In this document: in pieces, positions 11,313 to 64,000 of the stretch | Layout: each line of letters begins with the position of its first letter | Numbering within the stretch: the stretch's first letter is position 1 | Assembly (NCBI RefSeq): GCF_034702125.1 | Contig: NC_085857.1 | Location: 57,032,926-57,096,925 of the forward strand | Origin: Engraulis encrasicolus | Taxonomy: Eukaryota > Chordata > Actinopteri > Clupeiformes > Engraulidae | Length of the DNA stretch: 64,000 nt | Direction: 5' to 3' | The notes under the pieces: model-generated | Told to the model about the DNA's origin: nothing | Database searches by the model: none | The model's input: only the letters and a program-made list of their open reading frames with translations | Program-made: the position numbers and the translations under genes

Positions 11313-11605
11313 ACTATTTTATAGTGTTAATGTTAAACGAAAGGCCATTATATGTGTTTATTATATGTTTGTGACGTCATCTGTCGAATGCTCCATTCAT
11401 TTCAACGGGGCTCCCCAACGTTCGCACGTCTGTTATTTTTCGATAACGGACGGGTTGGTCTATAACAGACCGCTGTCTGCTCCGCGTCGGGGTCTAAAGA
11501 TTCTCTCTGTCGTGCTGCTATTCCACGGTAGCGACCTTCTCGCCGAATGTTAACCCTTACATACTATACTGCATCTTTGTATAGTATAACTGGTATATTA
11601 TACTA

Positions 11606-13025
11606 TACACTGTGTGCCATAATTAATGTGCATAATTATTAGGCCACTTTGTTTTCCTATGGGAAAATGAGCCACAAAAGAGATCTAACAAACTCTGAAA
11701 AGACTATAAACAAATTTGAAGTCTTCCAGAGGGGTGTGGCTGTCTTGAAATATTGGTCATGTCCATCTAATACACTGTTGCAAAGCCATCAGTGTCACAT
11801 GACATGTGCTCACAAAGTAACTGTCAGATTGAGAAGAATTGAGGATGAAAATACCACAAAGCTATTACCTTGCAATGTTGTTATATTCCAGAACTGAAAC
11901 CTACATTGAGTGTCCACAAGAACACTGTATTCAGCACTCAGAGACATGGTCAAGGTAAAACAGGCTGAAACCTGAATACCACTCTACAAGAAACTTAAGT
12001 CAAGGCTGGGTCAAGAAATGTCTTTAGACAGGTTTTGCAATTGTTTTATGAACTAGTGAAAGTGACTGTTAATGGACCAGGTAGATGAGCCTATGGCTAG
12101 ATCATTGATGTGCACACTCAGATGAGTTGCTGAGCTCCACTCAAATGCCAGCAAAGTACTGTAGAAATACCATTGTCTTCTTACAAGATGCAATTTCTTC
12201 CTCTCAAAGATCCAGCCATGGGCTCATCCACCCTGTCTGTCAAAAGTCACTTTCCCACATCCATAATACCTTTGAAAACTCTGTCCCCCGGTATTTTTGA
12301 CCTAGTCTTGACTTAATTAACTTGTTAAATGGTTGTCTGGTGTCATCCCTTCTTACCTTGGCCATGTCTCTGAGTGCCTAATACCCTGTTCTCCTGGACA
12401 CTTGGTGTAGGTTTTTATTCTGGGACTGCAGGGTAAAGTTTTTTTTGTAGTTTCACCTGAAATTATTCTCAATTTTTGGCAGTGACATTTCTTATGAGAC
12501 TGATGACTTTCTAACGGTGCATTTGATAGTTCTGTGCTAACGTGACTAACTTTCAAGACAGCCACATCCCTCTAGAAGACTTCAAAATTGTTTATAGACT
12601 TTTCAGAGTTTGTTAGATCTATTTTGTGGTCCATTTACCCAGAAGAAAACAAAGTTGCCTAATAATTATGCACACCTGATATAAGGTGTTGGGCACCTTC
12701 GACCACAGCCCTATCTTTTTATACAAATATGCATGGCCTGGAATGCTTAAATCCCATAGGAGTGAACCTGATGAAGCAATGGCGAAACGCGTTGTTCACC
12801 AAATAAACTACCAGCAAAGATACCAGTGTGCGGTGATTCATCCTTCATTTACTTGGATTACTCTTACTGCACATCACCAGCACCTGGACAAGTGGTTGTG
12901 CACAGGGACGTTACTTTGAGTACCCCATAGGTTTTCATGTTCATATAGATTCCTGTTGGAAAATAATGCATAAAAAAGACAATATGGTCAAAAAACATGT
13001 TTGCCTAATAATTCTGCACACAGTG
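11606..13025. mobile_element. Tc1/mariner-like element(s) with long inverted repeats
   Basis: The outer ends ACACTGTGTGC and GCACACAGTGT are inverted and lie in TATACTA-rich sequence, fitting a TA target. Long inverted arms run from about 11630-11760 (TTAGGCCACTTTGTTTTCC..., GATCTAACAAACTCTGAAAAG) to about 12550-12670 (the complement). A second terminus-like TTGCCTAATAATTATGCACAC at 12655 suggests two overlapping or nested ends. No intact transposase. Confidence 0.7.
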
Positions 13026-13978
<953 letters not shown>

Positions 13979-14193
13979 TCTAGAACATGCTACTGGCTAC
14001 CTAACCTCTTGGCTTCTCTCAGGCCTGCTCTGCAAAGTCTATTCAGGTGTTCCGGAACTTTGGTCAGAACAATCCAGAATATTTACCTAAGACTTCTAGA
14101 ACATGCCATGGGAGTTATGACTAGTGTCTTCCTCAATTCTGTTCTGCAAAGTCTACTCCGAAGTTTCGGAAATTTGGTCAGTTCTAGAACATG

Positions 14194-31720
<17,527 letters not shown>

Positions 31721-33335
31721 TTTTTCCTTCAATTTCTCGTAATTTCCTTAATGCCAGTTGAAAACAGTGACTCAGTACACCATTGGGTGAACCCACAGCC
31801 ATACAGGCAGTCGGCTCCTATGCAAAACAGGGAGGCGGAGCACTCGGAGCAGGGTCACTAGCAGCCTCAAAATGGCAGTGAATGAGAAGCCAGCGGCGCA
31901 CTGTAGGGTAAACTCTGCTTTTATAGGCTAGACTTGTAGCCTAATCGTCGGGAGCACTTTCATTCAAAGTCAGCTGCCTGCGTCGTGAATCTATAAGGGC
32001 GTTCGTGATGGCGTAATTTTGACGAAGTTGAACATTTGCTAGGCAGCGAGCATGCTCAGTGTGTCCGCGTGAAGCATCATGGTTAGAATTTGCCGTTCAA
32101 GACGCAGTTGAAGGGAGTGACCTCTGCGCGGCAGTCGTGTCACATGGCGTTGAACCATCGCGGGAACAAAAGTTTTGTCAAGCAACTCCGCAGTAGCAGA
32201 AAGCTACTGCCGGGCAAGAAGACCTCCTCCATGATGTGAGGAATCTGCCGTGATTGGTGTTCATAGCTCATGTGATTCATGTGTGTGTAGTTGAACGTGC
32301 TTCATTTTCTACATGCTGAAATGCATTTCATGCACAAATGCAGCATACTCAGAGTGGTATCATCCATATGTATGGTCGCACAACCCACTTACAACAGAAA
32401 AAAAAAAGAAACAAACCACCCTGTCGTCAGATGCTCCATCTTCGCCACGTTAGGAGTGTATGCCGTAGGTTACAAAACTAGTATTATTCCGCGGGCCGCC
32501 TGCCCGACGGTTAGAGTAGTGGTTGCGCGCCTGACTTCCATTCATGTGGTCCCCGGTTCGAAACTGCACCGAAACACGGGGAGTCTTTAGTTGCTGATGG
32601 TTAATGTGGAAACAGACCAGTTGCGAGAGACTTATCTTGTCTTTTATGTATGAAAGTGCACGAAACAGAGTGGCCTTTGTGGTTGGCGCGCCATGGTAAA
32701 GCTATTGAACACCTGGGTTCAATCCTCGCAGCATGGGTTGGGGCTGTTAAGTAATTTTAAAACGGTCCTATCTGAATGACGACTTTGGTCCCAAAACACA
32801 AAATGAATAGCCTAAAGTGAGAACTAATTAACTGAATTATTACATGGAGGTGAAGCCAAGTCATCACATAAGACTTGTGCCATGATTCACTGAGTGGTAA
32901 CCTGTGTCTCTACCACAAGACCACCCGATTTCTCTCCGAGACGCAGAGCAAGTCTCGGATTTCACAAGCATGTGCCGACGATGGTAAGCACGTCATGGAA
33001 TTAGCGCCATGATTATTTAATTCCACGAGAGGGCGCCCTGGTACACCCGCTGTCAAAATAGGTAGATCCACCCACAGACCTATAGATCCACCTTCTTTGC
33101 CGCTGTTGAAATCTCGTCGTCCTGATGTGTCCAGCTTGGTTGCGACGCAGTTATCCCCTCCTTTTTATGATCAAGCAAATCACGTTTTGATCAAATCTTT
33201 TGCTGCGCGGTTGCAAACGACCCTTATGTCAGAAGAACGAACGACCACAAGCAGTTGTAGAATCCACAGCCCCCCCACCCACCAACAGTCAGTCTGACAG
33301 CTATATCACTTAGACAGTTTGGAAGGTAGGCCGGC
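31721..33335. other. upstream region of gene B, no gene seen
   Basis: The first 300 bp should hold the promoter of gene B. I see a GC-rich patch (GGGAGGCGGAGC at 31829) but no convincing TATA box. From 32490 on there are tRNA-like repeat fragments. Confidence 0.4.
32501..32575 (+). mobile_element. tRNA-like SINE fragment
   Basis: GACGGTTAGAGTAGTGG and CCGGTTCGAAACTGC resemble A and B boxes with SINE-like spacing. A second such fragment, with GGGTTCAATCCTCGC, lies at about 32675-32738. Neither folds as an obvious full tRNA. Confidence 0.5.
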
Positions 33336-33339
33336 CTAC

Positions 33340-33530
33340 AGTCAAGTCAAGTCAGTTTATGTTTCTTCATATGCATGGGACAAAAAAGGACATTGAAATT
33401 ACATCTCTCTCTCTGTACAATGAAAGGACAGGACTGGCATTTATAGACTGGCATTAAAGTGCAAGACAGGACAATAGGCCTAACAAAGAGACAAATAGTC
33501 TAACATTAAAGTGATTAAGCAATAAATAGG
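33340..33530 (-). mobile_element. LINE 3' tail fragment, antisense
   Basis: 'tcaagtcaagtca' followed by 'gcatgggacaaaaaa', 'attgaaattacat' and 'aaagtgcaagacaggacaat' is the reverse complement of the tail seen at 28755-29295 and 63300-63547, diverged. Confidence 0.6.
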
Positions 33531-33999
33531 CTAATAATAATAAGCATTTAACATTAGTGATAGTGCTTCATCAGTGACAAACCAGTAACAATACGTGATA
33601 GAGTAATAAATAACAGTTTAACATTGAACAAGATATAAGGGGAAGAATAGAAGACAATAATAACAACAATAACAACAATAAGTCAAGGCTATGCTGTACT
33701 ATAAACAGTGCAGTCCAGCATAGTCCAGTGGTCAAGTAGCAGCATTTAACTACCAATTCATCAGGCCTTATAAACGGCTTATTAATGTGTCACCATGTTG
33801 AATACTTTGTCCAGGTAGACAAATAAAATATAGCCAAATGAAAAAAAAATTCACCTTGAGGGCCTCATCATTTGTCTACCTGGAAGTTTGAGAGCCCCTA
33901 TACACTGATGATCACCAGTGGAAATTAAAGGTGAAGATCCAGAATTGCCTGTTGTGTTTGATGTTTAATACTTAACTTAAATACCATTTTAATTATGTA
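33531..33999. other. AT-rich sequence, nothing recognised
   Basis: Contains a short (AAC/AAT) run near 33655-33680. No gene or element supported. Confidence 0.4.
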
Positions 34000-34830
34000 T
34001 GGTCAACACGAACCTGTGTGAAGTTGGCACCCCATATGTTGCTATGGCTTGTGATCATCCCTTTTCCTCTTGATCACATTTCAGAAGTTTTCAATGGCAC
34101 TCAGGCCTGGAGATTGGGTGGTCCATCCTCACACTAATTGACAAAGATGTGTGGCTTGGAGAGAAGTGGAGGGAAGCAAGTTATATTCCAAGATAACTTT
34201 GCATATCAGTAACACACCCGTCACAGACATGATGATCTGAGGGTGCTTCAGCAAGCCTGACATCGGTCATCACCTATTCTCTGCCAAATTTCACAGCAGG
34301 TGCAAGCCCCTGCGGTTGGTAGACCTCTCCAAGTCTCTAGCTAACCATTGACTGACCAGGTGTTGGATTAGATGTGAGATTTGGCCAAGGATTGCTGATT
34401 ATCTGAGGGGGCTTCAGCAAGACTTGAACTGGGCAAATACATATTTGTGTCGCCACTGAAGCCACATACAAAGTTGTCTTGGGCCAAAGCTTGTTTCCTT
34501 CTGTTCTGACAATGCCCCCGAACGCAGAGGACTGTTTTTTTTAGAGAAGGACAATGCTCAAGCCACTCAGCTTGGCCAATCAAGCTGTGGATGGAGGACC
34601 ACCAGATCAATACCTTGACATGGCCAGCCCAAACAGCAAGCCTGAATGGTCACAAGCCATCAACCCACGCTCAGCAACTTGAGTTCTTGTATCTGGAATA
34701 AAGTCATCCCAGAACAATGTGAAAGACTTGTGGAAAGCATACCAAAACGCATGAAAGCTGTGAATACATGTTGTTTTCGAGTTAATATCATCTTGTTTTC
34801 TTTGCCTTTTTGAGGTTTGGAAACATTACA
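34000..34830 (+). pseudogene. decayed Tc1-type transposase remnant
   Basis: Scattered matches to the C-terminal part of Tc1-like transposases, in broken frames: 'gacaatgctcaagccactcag' (DNA..A), 'ccagatcaataccttgacatggcc' (PDL..WP type) and a readable end NKVIPEQCERLVESIPKRMKAV. Many stops; not functional. Confidence 0.6.
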
Positions 34831-35970
34831 TCTCATGTAATATTTTGGCCTTTTGTAATTTTCTACAAATAAATGCTCTACTCACAACATTCGAAAGAAA
34901 TGTAGTCGGCAGTTAATAGAATGAAATAACAATGTTTGTTGTGCTCAAACTTCTCTTGTCTACTCTGTACACACACACACACACTGGGATGGAAAGGGGT
35001 GATAGTCCATTGTTTGTATTTGATTTGATTTGATGTTGGGGGATATGCTACAAAATCCTAAGAACTTTGTTGACATGACAAATAAACTCTAGAACTTGAA
35101 CTTGAACAGTAGCCCTGAGGTGAGTGAATGACAGTCATGGAAAGGGCTACAAGCGGCTCTGCTGGATCCAGCAGATGTGCCCCACTGGCTGTATTTGTTG
35201 CACACCTGCCATTGGCCACCAGGTGGCACAATAGACCAAGCTGTTGAGAGCAGTGAGTGAGGTGCACAGCCAGCCCTACCACTGCACTGCGGCTGAAGAG
35301 GCTAAACGGCAGACATGCGACTGACGTGTAAATGAGTTAAGTAAGAACATTTTATTTATAGAGAACATTTTGAAATCTGACCAAAGTGCTGTACAGTGGC
35401 TGACTAAAGGAAAAATCAAATCAGATAAATGGCCGGCGCAATTCCAGGACCTTAATACCATTAAAATGATCTGGGCTGTCACAAAAATGGCTGATCATGA
35501 GGCCAAACCAAGAAGTGCAGAGGAATTGCAGAATGGGATACAATTATAGTGGGCTGCAATACCTGTTGGCTGTTGCCGGACATTGGAACATGAATTTGTT
35601 AGTTTGTACATTTTTGAGTTCCAAAGACAGATGTTAAACTGCATTACATTTCTTCACTTTCTGTGAAATATCATAAATTGAATCACTTTCCCAAAATGTC
35701 TGGCTTTGAAGTAGAATGTGCAGTGTCCCAAAAGCATTTTTGCTCATTAAAGTACAATTCACTTGAAGAATTTTGACATTTTCTCACCTTTGTAAAGGCA
35801 CTGCTGTTATTATGAGCAAAACGGTATGTGTGACCTGGGGGGAATGCGAGGTGGATCACAAAATAGGTTTGATCAGTGACTGTGATCGAAGACTTAGGTA
35901 CCCCATCGTTGGACAGCACGTCAGGCGCCAGCAGATGATGTCACCAGCAGCGGCATTCACCAGACTTGAA
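34831..35970. other. intergenic, nothing recognised
   Basis: Unique or very old sequence. No supported gene or element apart from a short CA run at 34971-34984. Confidence 0.4.
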
Positions 35971-35974
35971 AAAA

Positions 35975-36085
35975 ATGGTGACAGCACTCCACAGTGTGTA
36001 TTGCACACAACAAAATTGCATGTATGCCTAGTGCATACAAGGGGGCAGCCCCAAAACAGCGCCCCAACTGGTTCCCCAAGACTTT
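35975..36085 (-). mobile_element. SINE fragment, antisense
   Basis: Reverse complement of the body of the SINE at 10991-11312 (GGGGCTGCCCCCTTG, ATGCAATTT.GTTGTGTGCA, GTGGAGTGCTGT). Confidence 0.72.
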
Positions 36086-36137
36086 AGAAGTTCACCTCGG
36101 TAACAACAAAAAAGACACATTAGGCAACAGCAATAAT

Positions 36138-36138
<1 letters not shown>

Positions 36139-36191
<53 letters not shown>

Positions 36192-36242
36192 TTATTATTA
36201 TTTTTTTTTAAATTTATTTATTTATTTATTTATTTATTTATA
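36139..36242. repeat. (TA)n then (TTTA)n repeat
   Basis: TA run at 36139-36182 followed by poly-T and TTTA units. Confidence 0.93.
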
Positions 36243-36329
36243 AACAGACACCTGAGAGGTCGTAATGCAGTATTTTATACAAAAGCTGGAGAGCCAGTTC
36301 AATGACAGGAACAGACAAAAGGAGGGTGT

Positions 36330-36525
36330 ACTCAGTTACCATTGGGGGGCAATAGAATTTTATTTTTTAATACTAAAGGGGGCATTGGCAGGCCTATGAT
36401 GAGGTTGGGAGGTTTATGATGAGGTCACCTGGGCCTTGGGAGGTTTATGATGAGGTCAAGGGGGCGTAGGGAGGCTTATGATTAGGTCAAGCGGGTGTTT
36501 GTTTCAAAAAGGTTGAGAGCCTAAA
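36330..36525. mobile_element. hAT MITE remnant related to 3339-3571
   Basis: Repeats 'gaggtcaagggggcgt' and 'ggcttatgat' and ends AAAAAGGTTGAGAGCC, like the interior and right end of the element at 3339-3571. The left end is lost. Confidence 0.6.
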
Positions 36526-36559
36526 CCAAAGCTCTCTGTTACTGAAACTCGCTGGGTGA

Positions 36560-36840
36560 ATTCCAATATCCTGACTCCCGTCCTCCCTTACTCACTTTCC
36601 TGCTTGTGGTCTCGTGCTGACATCACTGACGACAGAAGTCTAATTAAATATCTTGCAAAAGTGCAATTTGCAATGAGATGATGGTGAATTAAGAGTCCCC
36701 CAAAAGTTGTTGTGGCTAGGCTGACAGCGGGGAAACTTGTTTTCTCCACTGAGGCAGCGTATCAGCAAAATGCGAGGCCAGAGGCATAGACAGAGGACGC
36801 GAGTCCGCCAATTGGAATCCACCCAGTGGAGTCTGTGCTA
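36560..36840. mobile_element. diverged MITE related to 24655 and 39536 copies
   Basis: Inverted ends GTGAATTCCAATATCCTGAC and CCAATTGGAATCCACC; the interior shares 'aaatatcttgcaaaag' and 'gttgtggctaggctgacagc' (antisense) with the copies at 24655-24930 and 39536-39829. Confidence 0.65.
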
Positions 36841-37035
36841 AGCCACTCATGGCACATGAGAAAAAAATATTGATACACTGAGACTATTAAATCTCAAAGT
36901 TTAACAACATCCAGTCTTATGTTCCAGAACATTTGACTGAATCCTCCATCTTCAAGATTTTTCATATCGGTTTCAGTTCTAGAACAAGTTGGTGAGTAAT
37001 CGCTAGTGTCTCTTCTCAGTTCTGATCTGCAAAGT

Positions 37036-61776
<24,741 letters not shown>

Positions 61777-61856
61777 CTGGAACGAAAAAAAAAACACACA
61801 CACACACACACACACTTCAATACCGTGACCACGCTACAGTTCAATGACATCTAGTC

Positions 61857-61903
61857 AAGTCAAGTCAAGTCCAGTAGGTTTTATTGTCAATTTCTTTACA
61901 TGG
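61857..61903 (-). repeat. inverted LINE-tail fragment at the LINE's left edge
   Basis: GTCAAGTCAAGTCAAGTCC and TTTTATTGTCAATTTCTTTA are the reverse complement of the LINE tail at 63513-63547. The RT body starts directly after. Confidence 0.85.
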
Positions 61904-62797
61904 CTGCTGGACTTCCTGATGCAAAGACCACAAGCAGTACGGGTAGGGAACAACACCTCAAGCACCCTGACCCTGAGCACGGGGGCTCCGCAAGGTTGTG
62001 TTCTCAGCCCCCTGCTGTTCACGCTGCTGACACACGACTGCACAACGACCCACAGCACTAACCATCTAGTGAAGTTTGCGGATGATACAACACTGGTGGG
62101 CCTCATCACCAAGGGCGATGAGACTCACTACAGAGAAGAAGTAGACCTGCTGGCCAGATGGTGCAAAGACAACAACCTCCTGCTGAATGTCAACAAGACC
62201 AAGGAGATTGTTATCAACTTCCAAAGGGTCCAAAAACAACTGCCACCACTGACCATCGACGGCGATGCTGTGGAGAGAGTGAGCAGCACCAAGTTCCTTG
62301 GAGTGCACATCAGCGACGACCTCTCTTGGACCACCAACACTACATCACTGGCGAAGAAGGCCCATCAGCGTCTCTACTTCCTGCGCAAACTAAAGAAGGC
62401 AAGTGCTACACCCTCCATCATGACAACATTCTACAGAGGAACCATAGAGAGCGTCGTGTCCAACTGCATCACAGTGTGGGGAGGAAGCTGCACGGAGAAA
62501 AACAGGAAGACACTCCAGCGTGTTGTGAACACAGCGAAGAAGATCATTGGAGTACCACTCCCCTCCCTGCAGGACATTTACACCACACGCCTCACCCGGA
62601 AAGCACTGATGATCATCAAAGACACAAGCCACCCTGCACACAAACTGTTCAGCCTCCTGCCCTCTGGAAAGAGGTACAGGCGCCTCCGTTCCCGTACCAC
62701 CAGGCTGGCGAGCAGCACAATGCACCAAGCGATCAAGATGCTGAACACTCAACCCACTCTCCCTCCACTGTCAGCCTCTAGCCAGCAAGGCCACTGA
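61904..62797 (+). mobile_element. 5'-truncated LINE, reverse transcriptase C-terminal half (CR1/L2/Rex1-like)
   Basis: An open frame of nearly 300 codons from WLLDFLMQRP to TGA. RT motifs: STGAPQGCVLSPLLF and the catalytic FADDT; then KTKEIVINF, KFLGVHISDDLSW, and a C-terminal LPSGKRYRRLRSRTTRL typical of fish CR1/L2/Rex1-type elements. The N-terminal fingers and the endonuclease are missing, so it cannot move alone. No stops, so it is young. It lies 5' of the last visible exon of gene C, i.e. in an intron of that gene if its upstream exons exist. Confidence 0.85.
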
Positions 62798-62903
62798 CAA
62801 CCCCCCCCCCCCCCCATCCCCCACCAGCATATCTGCGACTGAACATTCCACCTGCACTACTATACTTGTGACTGAACTTTCAACCTGCACTAACTCAAAA
62901 CAT

Positions 62904-63011
<108 letters not shown>

Positions 63012-63089
63012 GCACACTGCACTTTCTGCACTAAACCCAAACATAAACACACTGACACACACACACACACAGACACACGAACACACACA

Positions 63090-64000
<911 letters not shown>

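Noticed and set aside
32501..32575. A functional tRNA gene
   Set aside because: Only box-like words are present; arms and anticodon stem do not pair convincingly, so it is called a SINE fragment.
62158..62781. 207-codon frame overlapping the LINE RT in another frame
   Set aside because: Out of frame with the recognisable RT motifs; shadow frame.

Overview
The window is vertebrate, almost certainly teleost, nuclear DNA. Genes are split by GT/AG introns, C2H2 and THAP zinc-finger proteins are present, (CA)n/(GT)n, (AAT)n and pentanucleotide microsatellites are dense, and most of the remaining sequence is fish-type mobile DNA (hAT, piggyBac, Harbinger and Tc1/mariner-type elements, tRNA-derived SINEs, CR1/L2/Rex1-like LINE tails). 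The abundance of words such as taggcctac might hint at a clupeiform-like fish, but that is only a guess. There is no bacterial, organellar or CRISPR content.

Three related zinc-finger genes organise the window. Gene A (+ strand, 5' part lies before the window) has exons at 327-383, 3024-3171 and 4418-6181. Gene B (- strand, 31720 down to 14194) can be followed through 13 exons whose phases all agree. It opens with a THAP DNA-binding domain, passes through a conserved Cys-rich module and a very long Glu-rich segment, and ends in C2H2 fingers (825 codons plus stop). Gene C (- strand, 61776 down to 37036) is a duplicate of the last nine exons of B; its 5' exons lie beyond position 64000. B and C share intronic repeats as well as exons, so the duplication copied introns too. 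Insertions present in only one copy can therefore be dated as later than the duplication.

The largest such insertion is in one intron of C. It holds a 10,678-bp DNA transposon (40436-51113) with 21-bp perfect outer terminal inverted repeats, a target-site duplication and two convergent spliced genes: a HECT-type E3 ubiquitin ligase (40676-45552, +) and a DDE integrase-like transposase (50796-48939, -). Both reading frames are open. Smaller transposons have inserted inside it, including a piggyBac-like MITE in the transposase intron and a Harbinger-like MITE within another element. I place the whole element near the eukaryotic IS3-like (IS3EU) group from the transposase motifs; this needs a database check.

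Other regions. 6.2-14 kb (between A and B) and 32-37 kb (between B and C) carry old transposons and no recognisable host gene. 15.6-17.5 kb carries a broken non-LTR reverse transcriptase. 23.4-26.3 kb and 29.4-31.3 kb are nests of elements within elements. 61.9-64 kb is a 5'-truncated LINE with an open RT frame, followed by a large inverted repeat of its 3' tail. Two features of genes B and C stand out: tandem repeats built from a splice-donor junction (19.8 and 57.2 kb) and from a splice-acceptor plus partial exon (20.5 and 58.5 kb).
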